A DNA stretch of 64,000 nt from Yersinia canariae. GTDB taxonomy: Bacteria > Pseudomonadota > Gammaproteobacteria > Enterobacterales > Enterobacteriaceae. The stretch spans positions 3,782,001-3,846,000 of the forward strand of contig NZ_CP043727.1 of assembly GCF_009831415.1 (NCBI RefSeq), read 5' to 3'. Positions 45,331 to 55,236 of this stretch are shown here, piece by piece; the stretch's first letter is position 1; each line of letters starts with the position of its first letter. The notes under the pieces were generated by a model, which ran no database searches, was not told the DNA's origin, and worked only from the letters and a program-made list of their open reading frames with translations. A program made the translations under genes and the position numbers.

Positions 45331-47975
45331 CTTTCGCCCCCTTCAAACTCAAGAGTAATGCCGTCGTTTTCATCCCAGCCCAGCGTCAGCGATGTGGTGT
45401 GCTGCTGCTCAGACAGACGGCTCAGCAGTTGTTGGCTCAGTACCGGTAAAATCTGTTGATTGAGCAGGCTGTCGATGTTGCGTGCGCCGGTGTCCGGCAG
45501 CAGGCAGGCGGCGACCAGCGTGTCGTAAAGGCTTTCTTCAATCGTGCATTGCAAGCCGTAATGTTTGTTCAAGCGTTTGGCGACCTGCGCCAGTTTCATT
45601 TCGACGATGGTGCGCAACGCCGTGGCGTCCAGTGGACGGTAAATCAGGGTCTGGAAGCGGGCCAGCAGCGCTGGCTGGAAGTGATCGCGTAGGATTGGGC
45701 GCAGCAGCTCGTGCAAATCACTATGATTCGCTGCCGGTTGTTCATCCAACAACTGCATCAGATGATCACTGCCGAGATTGGCGGTCATCAGGATCACGGT
45801 ATTGCGAAAATCAATTTCACGCCCTTCGCCGTCGCGCATAAAACCCCGGTCAAACACCTGATAGAACAGGTTGATGACGTCGGTGTGCGCTTTTTCAACT
45901 TCATCGAGCAACACCACGCTGTATGGGCGTTTGCGCACCGCTTCAGTCAAAATGCCGCCCTGACCATATCCAACATAGCCCGGAGGCGAGCCTTTAAGCT
46001 GGGAAACGGTGTGCGCTTCCTGATATTCGGACATGTTGATGGTGACCAGCGATTTCTCGCCACCAAATAGGGTGTCGGCCAGCGCCAGCGCGGTCTCAGT
46101 TTTGCCTACGCCACTTGGCCCCACCAGCAGGAAGACACCCAGTGGGCCATTTTCGGAGGTCAGGCCGGTTTTGGCGGCGCGCAGGCGTTGCGCCATCTCA
46201 ATCAGCGCAACATCCTGACCGACTACACGAGTGGCAAGATGATTTTCTAACTGTAATAGATCGGTCTGTTCATCTTTCAGTAGGCTACTCAGCGGGACAC
46301 CCGTCCAGTCGGCAATCACGGTGGCGACGGTACGGACATCAACATCCAGCGACAGCAGCGGTGCACTGCCCTGAATCTGGCTTAACTCTGCCTGCAATAC
46401 CGCCAGACGGGCTACGTCGGCAATATCCTGACGTGCGTCAATGATAAGTGTGGCGAGACGTTTTTCTTCTTCATATTGCTGTTCGAGCTTGTGCTGTCCA
46501 ACCGCCAGTTCTTCACGGCGTTTATCAATCTCATGTAAGCGCGTTGAACCCACATTCGGCAGCAAGAGTAAGTCCTGCTCGATGGCCTGCTGTTCCATCT
46601 CCAGTGCGGCCAGCTCGGCGTTAATCTCCATCAGCGCTTCTGGCAAAGTGTCGATACTCATGCGGACACGGGCACCGGCAGTATCGAGCAGGTCAACGGC
46701 TTTGTCCGGCAGTTGGCGACCGGTCAGGAAGCGCCGCGACAGGGTGACCGCAGCCGTAATGGCAGAATCAAGGATATGCACGCCGTGGTGCTCGGCATAA
46801 CGGCCTTTTAAACCCCGCAGCATCAAGCTGGCTTTGGCGTCGTCCGGCTCGTCAACTTTCACCATCTGGAATCGGCGTTCCAGTGCGGCATCACGTTCAA
46901 AATACTGTTTATATTCCGACCAGGTGGTGGCCGCGATGGTGCGCAGTTCGCCCCGCGCCAGTGCCGGTTTCAGCAGGTTGGCGGCATCCGCGCCACCGGC
47001 CTGATTACCGGCACCGATAATGGTGTGGGCTTCATCAATAAACAGCAGCACCGGTGTTGGCGATTGTTGTACTGCTTCGATAACATTTTTTAGGCGCTGT
47101 TCGAACTCGCCTTTGACCCCGGCCCCGGCTTGCAACAGGCCCAAGTCCAGTGTGCGCAGGCTGACGGTTTTCAAGCTGTCCGGCACGTTGCCTTCAGCGA
47201 TACGTAGCGCCAAACCTTCCACCAGCGCGGTTTTACCGACACCCGGTTCACCGACCAAAATCGGGTTATTTTTACGGCGACGCGACAGGATATCGACCAT
47301 CTGGCGGATCTCAGTATCACGACCAAAAATCGGGTCAATCTGCCCGGTTTTTGCTTTAGCGGTGACATCGAGGGTAAATTTATCCAGCGCCGCTTGCAGG
47401 GCGTCATTGAGTTGAGTCTGACCACTGGCAGAAGTGCGAGTCGCAGCTTCATCGGTGAGATTGACTGGGCTGTCCGCCAGTGCCGCAGCTTGTTGAACTT
47501 CAGGGCGCTCGTCGGATTGGCTATCCAGCAACGGTAGCAGGCGGTGTAACTGCGTTGTACTCAAGCTGAGTAATGGCCAAGCGGCATCGGCTGCCAATAA
47601 TGATGGTGTGGCAATCAGCGCCGCCAGCAGATGAGTGGAACGCACTGCATCGGCATTTTCCTGCAATGAGGCATCCAGCCAGGCACTTTTGATCAGTTGC
47701 TGTAGCGCGGCTGACAACTGAGGTTTGCCCTGCACCGTGCGCGGTAAAGTCTCCAGATGGGCCAGCAATCCCTGCCACAGGCTGTCCATGTCCCACTCAT
47801 AACGGCGGGCAATGACAGTGATATCGCCTTCACCTAGTTCCAGCAATTTCAACAACCAGTGTTCGATAGTGATCTCGGCATGAGCGCGGGTCTGACATAA
47901 GGTAGCGGCCCCTGCCAATGCCTGCGCACAGTAAGGATTTAATCGACGTAATAAGTGTGCTGAGTGCGTTGTCAT
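45327..47975 (-). CDS. tssH: T6SS sheath-disassembly ATPase ClpV (TssH)
   Basis: 882 residues. N-terminal ClpN repeats (ALAGAATLCQTRAHAEITIE), first AAA+ module with GEPGVGKTALVEG and FIDEAHTIIGAG, a coiled middle domain (~residues 410-520) and second AAA+ module with GPSGVGKTETALAL and VLLDEVEKAH. It recycles contracted TssBC sheath. ATG at 47975 with AAGGAAGA upstream; the longer frame is unsupported. Confidence 0.95.
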   Translation of the reverse strand: MTTHSAHLLRRLNPYCAQALAGAATLCQTRAHAEITIEHWLLKLLELGEGDITVIARRYEWDMDSLWQGLLAHLETLPRTVQGKPQLSAALQQLIKSAWLDASLQENADAVRSTHLLAALIATPSLLAADAAWPLLSLSTTQLHRLLPLLDSQSDERPEVQQAAALADSPVNLTDEAATRTSASGQTQLNDALQAALDKFTLDVTAKAKTGQIDPIFGRDTEIRQMVDILSRRRKNNPILVGEPGVGKTALVEGLALRIAEGNVPDSLKTVSLRTLDLGLLQAGAGVKGEFEQRLKNVIEAVQQSPTPVLLFIDEAHTIIGAGNQAGGADAANLLKPALARGELRTIAATTWSEYKQYFERDAALERRFQMVKVDEPDDAKASLMLRGLKGRYAEHHGVHILDSAITAAVTLSRRFLTGRQLPDKAVDLLDTAGARVRMSIDTLPEALMEINAELAALEMEQQAIEQDLLLLPNVGSTRLHEIDKRREELAVGQHKLEQQYEEEKRLATLIIDARQDIADVARLAVLQAELSQIQGSAPLLSLDVDVRTVATVIADWTGVPLSSLLKDEQTDLLQLENHLATRVVGQDVALIEMAQRLRAAKTGLTSENGPLGVFLLVGPSGVGKTETALALADTLFGGEKSLVTINMSEYQEAHTVSQLKGSPPGYVGYGQGGILTEAVRKRPYSVVLLDEVEKAHTDVINLFYQVFDRGFMRDGEGREIDFRNTVILMTANLGSDHLMQLLDEQPAANHSDLHELLRPILRDHFQPALLARFQTLIYRPLDATALRTIVEMKLAQVAKRLNKHYGLQCTIEESLYDTLVAACLLPDTGARNIDSLLNQQILPVLSQQLLSRLSEQQHTTSLTLGWDENDGITLEFEGGER

Positions 47976-48125
47976 AAGGTCTTCCTTGTTTGCGAAATCT
48001 GATAAGCCAGCTTTAAGAACGCTACCGCCCATAGCCATCAACCGAGGCCCATAAGGTCATCTGATAAATTGTCAGTGTGTTTAGCAAAATACCGATAAGC
48101 CGATACTCAGCTAAAAACACCAAAA

Positions 48126-48147
48126 AGCAGACGGCGAACCGCCTGCT
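48126..48147 (-). terminator. rho-independent terminator after hcp
   Basis: On the minus strand AGCAGGCGGTTCGCCGTCTGCT forms a stem of about nine pairs closed by a short loop, followed by TTTTTGG. It lies just past the hcp stop and may reduce read-through into clpV. The remaining 150 bases to clpV hold no gene. Confidence 0.75.
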
Positions 48148-48155
48148 GTAAGGTC

Positions 48156-48647
48156 TTATGCGGTGGCGCGTTCGTTCCAAGAATCGGAATGAATGATATT
48201 GCCGTCTTTGAAGGTCCAGGTGACTTTTTCGTAGCGCAGTTCCACCAGTTCTAGGTGGTTGTGCTTCTCTTTCGCCGGATCTTTGATGTCGTGCATTTTC
48301 GGCGCGACTTTGACTACTTTGACGTTTTCCAGTTTGGTGTTGAAATATTCAACTTCCTGGCCAGCGTCATCAATGCGGTACCATTTGAACTCGGCGGTTT
48401 TCAGCGTTTGACCGGTGGTCACTGCCTTGTACAGATAAGGGGTCGACGCATCGATTTCTTTGGTGAAAACGAACGGGGTGTGGATACGGGTGCCTGTCAG
48501 CTTGCCGGTATTGTTATCAGTTGGGATGTACAGGTTATGGTCCTGTGCCACAATCTCAATGCTGCCTTCACGGCTTTGCACATCAACAGAACCCTTGATG
48601 TCTGCACCGCCATCGTCTTTCAGCCACAGATAGACTGGAATTGCCAT
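48156..48647 (-). CDS. hcp: T6SS tube protein Hcp (TssD)
   Basis: 163 residues; hexameric tube subunit. MAIPVYLWLKDDGGADIKGS, the FVFTKEIDASTPYLYKAV block and LVELRYEKVTWTFKDGNIIH are typical of the enterobacterial long Hcp. Strong AAGGAG site, as expected for a highly expressed protein, and its own terminator. Confidence 0.96.
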   Translation of the reverse strand: MAIPVYLWLKDDGGADIKGSVDVQSREGSIEIVAQDHNLYIPTDNNTGKLTGTRIHTPFVFTKEIDASTPYLYKAVTTGQTLKTAEFKWYRIDDAGQEVEYFNTKLENVKVVKVAPKMHDIKDPAKEKHNHLELVELRYEKVTWTFKDGNIIHSDSWNERATA

Positions 48648-48660
48648 GTAAAACTCCTTA

Positions 48661-50325
48661 TTACTTACTGAATGAAGTCGCTTGTTCCTGCGACCGATTT
48701 ACTGTTTCTGACACCTGACAGGCATCGGCCTGTGGCACCAGACTGATTTCGACCCGCCGGTTGGCTGCGCGGCCTTCCGACGTATCGTTAGTCGCGATGG
48801 GGCGTGTCGCCCCGTATCCCTGTACGGCAAAACAGGTCGGCGAAACGTCGCTGGTTGACAGCATCCAGTCTCGTAACGCTTCAGCACGTTTGAGTGACAG
48901 AGTTTGGTTGGCCTGTGCATCACCAGTGATATCGGTGTGACCCGCCACCATAATCAGCCAGCCGGGTTTGGCTCTGATGTTTATGAGTGCATTAACCAGC
49001 ATTTTCATGCTGCCGGGTTTGAGCTGGAATTTACCCACATCAAACAGTGACAAGCTGTCGAGACGCACGGTCTTCGGCGCTTGCTCTTCCACGAGAGTTA
49101 GAGCCGCCGGCGGTGGAATGTAGGTATCAATTGCCTGTTGCACGGCTAACCACAGACGTTGCCCTGGATATAACCCCAAACTGTATCGCAGTGGTTCTCC
49201 CTGCCGTTGCCAACGTTCAAGCAACAAGGCATCTTGTTGAAGAACAGCAAGTGCTTGCGATTTGGGGACATAATGATCCATTGGGATGGCTCGCCAGCGC
49301 TGCAAATCTGCCCCAACCTGTTGGATCAGGCTCCTATTATTAGCAATAGAGAACCCGACTGCCGCCAGTGTGCAGAACATAAGAAAGCGCACCAGATGAC
49401 GAGAGGATCGCCCGCCTTGTACAGGCAAGGCATAAGGCGATAACAGTGGTAGCACCGCATCAGGAAAACGTTCTGACGTAACTAAGTTCATCTGAGTTTT
49501 AGGGAGATGAAGGCAGGTTCGGCGATAAAGCCAGTGAGCCCAAAGAGAACTACTTTCTCCGTTCGGATGACCTGTTCTCAGTGCAACGGCAAAAGGGTGT
49601 ACCGGAAGATAAAGACGGTCAGTTTTCGCCAACTCATCCAGTAAGATTTCACGGATGAAAGTGAATGCCTGGCTGAGGATTGGAAAAGTCGTCAAGCTGG
49701 CTGATGTTAATTGCCATTCTTGCAGTGAAACGGGGGCTTCATCTGTTGGGCATACAACAGTGCCGCTTCCGTGCACAATACTCCATGGCGTTTCAGGTCC
49801 CGAAAACTGGCAGTTCAGCACCACGGGTAATTGGAAACCTGTCATCGACTTTAGATGTTTAACCTGTTGGCGCAGTGTTTTAAGCGAAGCCCGCAGAACG
49901 GCCACATCTTGATGCTGATCCGGTAAGCAGGTAAACATAATGGAAAGCTGCCCTAGCTGGTTAGGCTGCTCAGCCTGAATGTCACGTACAATACTTGTGA
50001 GTGCGCCAACGTCGCCGACGCGAAGCCAGCAACCTTGACCGGTCTTCCTTAATGGCAACTCGTGGAACAGTTCATCCATCCCATCACCACATACCAGTAC
50101 GATGGGATTCTGATTTTCAATGGGGGGTAAATCTGAGACAACAGGGTCCGTGGCTACGCTGAGATGGCGACGCCACGCGAAGACACCTGCAGTCATGATG
50201 ATCACCAACGTGACCAATCCCTTTAACCAAGTTGCAATCGGGAAGAAGTTCCACATCAGCCATAACAACACAATGGCACTGATGAGTACGTGAAACACCC
50301 TAGAGACGATGGCTGTTTTATGCAT
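48661..50325 (-). CDS. T6SS-linked OmpA-domain membrane protein
   Basis: 554 residues. Two helices near the start (VFHVLISAIVLLWLMWNFFP, LVTLVIIMTAGVFAW), a third near residue 315 (FLMFCTLAAVGFSIA), and a C-terminal OmpA-like peptidoglycan-binding domain (FDVGKFQLKPGSMKM, MVAGHTDITGDAQANQTLSL, RRVEISLVP). Such proteins tether the TssJLM complex to the cell wall when TssL itself lacks this domain, as here. ATG at 50325 overlaps the tssL TAA. Confidence 0.85.
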   Translation of the reverse strand: MHKTAIVSRVFHVLISAIVLLWLMWNFFPIATWLKGLVTLVIIMTAGVFAWRRHLSVATDPVVSDLPPIENQNPIVLVCGDGMDELFHELPLRKTGQGCWLRVGDVGALTSIVRDIQAEQPNQLGQLSIMFTCLPDQHQDVAVLRASLKTLRQQVKHLKSMTGFQLPVVLNCQFSGPETPWSIVHGSGTVVCPTDEAPVSLQEWQLTSASLTTFPILSQAFTFIREILLDELAKTDRLYLPVHPFAVALRTGHPNGESSSLWAHWLYRRTCLHLPKTQMNLVTSERFPDAVLPLLSPYALPVQGGRSSRHLVRFLMFCTLAAVGFSIANNRSLIQQVGADLQRWRAIPMDHYVPKSQALAVLQQDALLLERWQRQGEPLRYSLGLYPGQRLWLAVQQAIDTYIPPPAALTLVEEQAPKTVRLDSLSLFDVGKFQLKPGSMKMLVNALINIRAKPGWLIMVAGHTDITGDAQANQTLSLKRAEALRDWMLSTSDVSPTCFAVQGYGATRPIATNDTSEGRAANRRVEISLVPQADACQVSETVNRSQEQATSFSK

Positions 50326-51014
50326 TAGTGGCGCAACTCCGGCATCTGAGCAGACAACAACGTTTGCAACCAGTGATGCCCTCCCCACCAGACGCCCGCC
50401 GTTAGCACTACAGCAAAGATGACCCAAAACCAAACCGAGCGTAGCAGGCTGTAGTGCCGACGGCCGGTTTTGTGGACTATCAGGGATAAACCGATATCCG
50501 GTGGTGAAACACGTTCGTTCAAGGCTTTCAGCGTTTCATCTCTCTGGGTCTGGCTAACCGTTTTCACGCTGTACAGCCCCTGAAAACCGAGAGAAAGCAC
50601 CCGGTGATAGCACGTCAATACCGCAGTGATAGGCGCGGGTTGACGTAGCACTTCAGCAATACGATCCCAAATTGCCTCACCCGCATGTAGCGAACCAAAA
50701 AAACGTGCCTGAAGCGGGGCTGCTCGCCAAGCACGCTGCCCCTCGTCAGCACTGATAGCCCCACTGTCATCGGTACCCACTGATTTACGGCTCATCACTG
50801 TTTCATCAAGCAGAGCACACTGCGCATAGGAAATATGCTCAATACTGGCGTCGTCGTATCCCGCTTTTTTCAGCGTTTCACGAACATTCTCAACCTGCTT
50901 TAGACAATTTTGATAGAGCGCATTACCATCAGGCGTGACAGCACCATGGCGCAGCAAGGTGACCGTTAGCCAGGTTTCCGTCATTAATTGGTCAATATCG
51001 ATTTCTTGTCTCAT
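50325..51014 (-). CDS. tssL: T6SS membrane-complex protein TssL (DotU)
   Basis: 229 residues. Cytoplasmic hook domain (HISYAQCALLDETVM, PLQARFFGSLHAGEAIWDRI, YHRVLSLGFQGLY) and one C-terminal transmembrane helix (VWFWVIFAVVLTAGVWW). No OmpA domain of its own; the next gene supplies one. Start overlaps tssK (ATGA). Confidence 0.94.
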   Translation of the reverse strand: MRQEIDIDQLMTETWLTVTLLRHGAVTPDGNALYQNCLKQVENVRETLKKAGYDDASIEHISYAQCALLDETVMSRKSVGTDDSGAISADEGQRAWRAAPLQARFFGSLHAGEAIWDRIAEVLRQPAPITAVLTCYHRVLSLGFQGLYSVKTVSQTQRDETLKALNERVSPPDIGLSLIVHKTGRRHYSLLRSVWFWVIFAVVLTAGVWWGGHHWLQTLLSAQMPELRH

Positions 51015-52360
51015 GAACGTAACACCGCAAATAGTTCAAGTTCCAGAGCGCCCAGAAGAGACGGGACATAGAACATGCATACGCCTTGGTCCAGCATGTC
51101 GTGGGCAGCCACACTTTCCATGTCGAGTGCAAAATACTGATTTTCCAGACGTACGGGCAATGCAGCAGGGACTCGACTAACAGCAATCAGTGGAATGCCG
51201 TTAAGTGCCGCGCTGTAGATCTCATTCACTTCATCTGGGGAACCGGCTTTACAAAGTGCAGGGAATCGCTCCGCAATTTGCCACGCAGGAATATCAGAAC
51301 GAACAGACAGATAAAAATCAGCGTCTTCACGTAAACGAGCATCGTGCAAGGATGCTTTCCATGTTTGCTCATCAGGACGTGACATTTCCAAAGCTATCAC
51401 CCTAGATGGCAAGCTGGCTTCTAATAGGTTCGTGATGAGATCAAACAACGGCGGGAAGGTATTTCCTGGTTCTGCATGATCATACCCAGGTATCGCGTCA
51501 AGGTCGCTGTCGAGGGAGAAGGTCAGCATACTCCCCGCCAAACGAGCCAATTCAGCCCATACCTGCTCAGGATGACGAGCGGGAAAACGTTCATATTCAG
51601 TCAGAACACGGGCATGAGAGTTGAGAGCATTGAGCAGCCAGAAGAGAGAAACATCAGCCACTGCGAAATCAGCCAAGCGTTCGTTACTTTCACGACGCAT
51701 CGACATCAAACGCTGGCGGCGTGACCGTAATTGACGATTCAGTAAAACCAGACGTTCACGTAAAGCGAAACTGGCAGAGAAAAGTGCCATCGGAGGAATG
51801 AAGGTAGGATCCTGACGCCATCCCCCCTGCCCGTCACGAACTAAACGAGTCACCGCGCAGGTCTTCCACGACTCATTATTTTCATGTTGATAACGGACGG
51901 ACAGATTAAAATGCGCCACTGCCATGGATTCTTCTTCAGAACCAAAGACATCAGGAACCGTAACCCACCCTTCGCGGTAACGCAGAGGTCGCTCAGCAGC
52001 CGATGCCTCCTGCTGTACATTAGACATCCCCGTTTGCATCAACGGCAGCGCAAGAACAACGGTCACTGACTCTTGAGCAACAAGTTGCTCAGAGTTAAGT
52101 TCTCGGACTTCAGGGGATAAATCACTGTTTAACGTATCAACCAAGGTGCCATCAGGAAGCCAGAGCCGAAGGTGCCGGATTTGTATCAGTCCAGAAGACA
52201 GTAAATTGTCATCAAACTCCACCTTTTCCGCGCCCCACGGGAATGGGGAAGCCAGTGCTGACACGCCGGCACTCCTGAAGGATTCCCACTCGGACTGTTG
52301 CTGGAACTGCTGAGGGGACAGCAATGCCCCCTCGCTCCATAACGGACGATAAATTTTCAT
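51011..52360 (-). CDS. tssK: T6SS baseplate protein TssK
   Basis: 449 residues, full length. N-terminal MKIYRPLWSEGALLSPQQFQ and FPWGAEKVEFDDNLLSSGLI are the signature; C-terminal SDIPAWQIAERFPALCKAGSP and QYFALDMES follow. TssK links baseplate wedges to the TssL/TssM complex. 11 bases after tssC. Confidence 0.95.
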   Translation of the reverse strand: MKIYRPLWSEGALLSPQQFQQQSEWESFRSAGVSALASPFPWGAEKVEFDDNLLSSGLIQIRHLRLWLPDGTLVDTLNSDLSPEVRELNSEQLVAQESVTVVLALPLMQTGMSNVQQEASAAERPLRYREGWVTVPDVFGSEEESMAVAHFNLSVRYQHENNESWKTCAVTRLVRDGQGGWRQDPTFIPPMALFSASFALRERLVLLNRQLRSRRQRLMSMRRESNERLADFAVADVSLFWLLNALNSHARVLTEYERFPARHPEQVWAELARLAGSMLTFSLDSDLDAIPGYDHAEPGNTFPPLFDLITNLLEASLPSRVIALEMSRPDEQTWKASLHDARLREDADFYLSVRSDIPAWQIAERFPALCKAGSPDEVNEIYSAALNGIPLIAVSRVPAALPVRLENQYFALDMESVAAHDMLDQGVCMFYVPSLLGALELELFAVLRS

Positions 52361-52371
52361 CGTATCTGCGT

Positions 52372-53916
52372 TTATGCCTTAGCCTTCGGCATCTGCGAAA
52401 CCAATGACAGATTCACATCCATGCCTTCAACCTGGAAGTGCGGCACGGCATACAGCTTGACGCGGAAGAAGCCTGGGTTGTCTTCGATATCTTCGACAGT
52501 CACTTTCGCATCGCGCAGTGGATGGGAAGCCTGTAAGTCATCACCCGGATCAGTCATTTCCGTCACCAGCGTGCGGATCCAGTTATTCAGTTCCAACTCC
52601 AACAAACGGCGGTCTTTGGTGGTACCGATATTTTCGCGCTGAATAAGTTTCAGATAATGGGCAATGCGTGAGAGCAAGAAGATATACGGCAAACGGGCGT
52701 TGATACGGCTGTTGGCGGTGGCATCAGCGGTGTCATACAGCGCCGGTTTCTGGGCAGAGTTAGCCGAGAAAAAGCAGGAGTAATCACGGTTTTTGTAGTA
52801 CGACAGTGGGATAAAGCCCAAATTAGCGAACTCAAATTCGCGAGTTTCCGGGATCATCACTTCTGACGGGATTTTGACCTGATTACCGGTCCCCAAATCG
52901 TACAGATGGATAGGTAAGTTAGTGACTGCACCACCGGCCTGAGGGCCACGGATCTGCACACACCAGCCATTTTTAATGAAGCTTTTCACCATATTGGCGG
53001 CAAAGGCAAACGAGGCATTGGTCCACAGATAACGGTCGTGGTCTGGGCCTTTCACCTGCTCAACATAGTTAAAGCTGCGCACCGGCACGGTGTCCGGGCC
53101 ATATGGCAAGCGCCCCAGCACGCGCGGCATAGTCAGGCCGATATAGCGTGAATCATCGGAGTCGCGGAAAGCTTTCCACTTGATGTATTCGGCACGGTCG
53201 AAATAGTTACCAATATCTTTGATGGCAGCCACTTCTTCCATGTTCTCTTTACCAAAGAACTCGGGGCCAACCGAACCGATAAACGGCATATGGGCTGCCG
53301 CTGCAACCTTGGAGATATTGCGCAATAAGGCGATATCTTGCGGGCTACGGTCAAATTCGTAGTTAGAAATCGCGGCGGCAATTGGCTCGCCACCTGGGGT
53401 GTCATATTCCTGAATGTAAGTCTGAGTGTAGAGGCCACTTTGCACGATTTCAGGGGCGTCTTCAAAATCCTGAACCAAATGATCTTTACTGATATCCAGC
53501 AGTTCGATTCGCACGTTTTGACGGAAATCGGTTTGATCAATAAGGGATTTCACACCACGCCAAGTGGACTCTACACGTTGGAAATCGGGGTGATGCATCA
53601 CTGCATCCAACTGACGACTGATTTGGTCATCCAGTGCCGCAATGTGGCCATCCAGCAGGGTTTTATCCAGTTTTTCTACTTTTTTCGACGATTGCTTCAG
53701 CAAGTCTAAAAAGACACTGACGGCGGCAGTCACACGCTCATCCGTGGTCGCTTCTGCCAGCGCATCACTGTTCTGGAAAGCATCAAGCCCCGTCAATGAG
53801 GAGACCGGATTTAGACTGATTTTTTCAAATAAAGAAGCATAAACCCCTTGCGCTAAGGGACGGTTTTTTTCTAATACGGTCGCATTACCCTGCGCACTAT
53901 TTTCCTGTACAGACAT
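52372..53916 (-). CDS. tssC: T6SS sheath protein TssC
   Basis: 514 residues, large subunit of the contractile sheath. VESTWRGVKSLIDQTDFRQN, SNYEFDRSPQDIALLRNISK, YVEQVKGPDHDRYLWTNASF and a C-terminal VEDIEDNPGFFRVKLYAVPH are typical. ATG at 53916 has the better spacing to AAGGA than the ATG at 53922. Pairs with TssB. Confidence 0.96.
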   Translation of the reverse strand: MSVQENSAQGNATVLEKNRPLAQGVYASLFEKISLNPVSSLTGLDAFQNSDALAEATTDERVTAAVSVFLDLLKQSSKKVEKLDKTLLDGHIAALDDQISRQLDAVMHHPDFQRVESTWRGVKSLIDQTDFRQNVRIELLDISKDHLVQDFEDAPEIVQSGLYTQTYIQEYDTPGGEPIAAAISNYEFDRSPQDIALLRNISKVAAAAHMPFIGSVGPEFFGKENMEEVAAIKDIGNYFDRAEYIKWKAFRDSDDSRYIGLTMPRVLGRLPYGPDTVPVRSFNYVEQVKGPDHDRYLWTNASFAFAANMVKSFIKNGWCVQIRGPQAGGAVTNLPIHLYDLGTGNQVKIPSEVMIPETREFEFANLGFIPLSYYKNRDYSCFFSANSAQKPALYDTADATANSRINARLPYIFLLSRIAHYLKLIQRENIGTTKDRRLLELELNNWIRTLVTEMTDPGDDLQASHPLRDAKVTVEDIEDNPGFFRVKLYAVPHFQVEGMDVNLSLVSQMPKAKA

Positions 53917-53964
53917 CAACATATTCCTTTTCTTCTTTCTAATGACAAGCAGCCAATCTGATGA

Positions 53965-54465
53965 TTAACAGTCTTTTGGGGCCAATGCCGCCAGCTCAGC
54001 ACGCAGCTCATCGCTCAGTGCTTCGTCTTTAAGGATATTTTCCAATTCACGACGGAAAGTGGCGTTGTCCAGCAGATTGGATTTGAGGTCACGTAGCAGG
54101 TTGCGCATTGCCAATAAGGCACGTAGTTGCGGGATTTGACGGGCCACACTTTCCGGCTCGAAATCTTTCATGTCACGGAAAGTCAGGGCAACGGCGGTAT
54201 CGGTGTTATCGCCAGCCAAGGTATCAGGGACAGCGAGTTTCAGACTCGGTTGGAATTCAGCCAAAACACTATTAAAATTGTTTTTGTTGATATTGAGCTT
54301 TTCACGCTCAGACAGTGGGCGCTGTTCCTGACCATTGCTGTAATCCCCCATCACCAACAACTTCAAAGGCAGTTCCATTTTCTTTTGGGCACCGCCAGTG
54401 TGTAGATCTAATTTAATATTAATGCGTGCTTTTGGTATTTCATTTTGAAAGCTTGAAGAGGACAT
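53965..54465 (-). CDS. tssB: T6SS sheath protein TssB
   Basis: 166 residues, small sheath subunit and first gene of the cluster. ARINIKLDLHTGGAQKKMEL, LLVMGDYSNGQ, LAVPDTLAGDNTDTAVALTF and MKDFEPESVARQIPQLRALL match the family. Good AAGGAAA site before the ATG. Confidence 0.96.
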   Translation of the reverse strand: MSSSSFQNEIPKARINIKLDLHTGGAQKKMELPLKLLVMGDYSNGQEQRPLSEREKLNINKNNFNSVLAEFQPSLKLAVPDTLAGDNTDTAVALTFRDMKDFEPESVARQIPQLRALLAMRNLLRDLKSNLLDNATFRRELENILKDEALSDELRAELAALAPKDC

Positions 54466-55179
54466 CGACTTTCCTTATTAAGGGAAGGAAACTTAAGAAA
54501 TCCACCGCTGAGAAAATGAATAAAAATAATCTACATTACCTGGCACAGCATTCACCACCCGCTGATTAACTCAGCGCGTATTAAAGTAAAAAACGCTTTG
54601 TAGATATCCCTATCCATTCACCGGATGGCATGAAACAGTATCAGACAGGTATTTTTCACACGCATTAGCATATCAATTAAATACCGATGCGCGCAGTGTA
54701 GAAACGTTAGCCATCTAACACCAATGAGTTAAATGTAACAAAAAGTAACAGTTTATGTTTCAAAAAAAACGCAACATCACACTGATGTATAAGACATTTC
54801 TTACAACGCAAAGTTAACTCACTACGATTAAAGGAATTAATAAACATCATAAAAATTAAACAGAGAGTTTATGAAGCTTATTGTAGGAACGTGCCTACAA
54901 ATATTTTCTTCAGAAATGTGATGTGTATTCGGGGTATTTTAGAACTAAAGAGGTTCACAAGAGTTTTATCTATTATTATCGTGAATAAGTTAACCTATAA
55001 TAACGTAAAAATGACTTATCAATGGGCAACACTATTGTATATTACAGTCTATTCAATTCACGAAAAGAGGTGAGTGGAAAATTTAAGCGGATGAGACCTC
55101 ATTTACGCTGATAAATACATTTACCAATATTTAATGAGTACAATAATATCGTTTAATAACAACACATCAGGTGGTTTAT
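54466..55179. promoter_or_regulatory. upstream region of the T6SS operon
   Basis: A 700-base A+T-rich stretch without a convincing gene; it ends at the att-like repeat. The T6SS promoter should be here, since tssB is the first gene. A plus-strand frame at 54891-55073 has no ribosome site. I could not identify a clear sigma-54, Fur or other operator by eye. Confidence 0.4.
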
Positions 55180-55202
55180 TTCGATTTCTAGTCTGGGCAC
55201 CA
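55180..55202. repeat. att-like copy of the tRNA-Phe 3' end
   Basis: 23 bases in the same orientation as the tRNA, identical to 15951-15973 at 20 positions (TTCGATT-C-AGTC-GGGCACCA shared). It includes the T-arm, acceptor strand and CCA. A stem-loop terminator follows within 15 bases on the same strand, as would follow a tRNA gene. Interpreted as the second attachment site of the island. Confidence 0.75.
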
Positions 55203-55212
55203 TCTTTAAAGA

Positions 55213-55236
55213 AACCAGCTTAACAGCTGGTTTTTG
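55213..55236 (+). terminator. hairpin terminator, possibly the displaced tRNA-Phe terminator
   Basis: AACCAGCT-TAAC-AGCTGGTT followed by TTTGC. No plus-strand gene precedes it except the tRNA remnant, and the intact tRNA-Phe at 15898 lacks a hairpin after its CCA. Confidence 0.75.

Larger units (their letters stand above)
15951..55202. mobile_element. tRNA-Phe genomic island carrying a T6SS
   Basis: The segment bounded by the 3' 23 bases of tRNA-Phe (15951-15973) and an imperfect copy at 55180-55202 (20 of 23 identical). All convincing genes inside are on the minus strand and make up one T6SS with its effector arrays. No integrase, excisionase or transposase is recognisable, so the element is probably fixed. 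The alternative is that the T6SS is older and the 55180 repeat was left by a different element; the 20/23 match beside a terminator makes the island reading more likely. Confidence 0.6.

Noticed and set aside
54891..55073. Plus-strand 60-codon open frame upstream of tssB
   Set aside because: No ribosome site, low-complexity A+T-rich sequence, no recognisable protein; opposite to the operon.
16000..55200. Search for an integrase or transposase gene within the T6SS island
   Set aside because: No open frame with tyrosine or serine recombinase or DDE motifs was seen on either strand.
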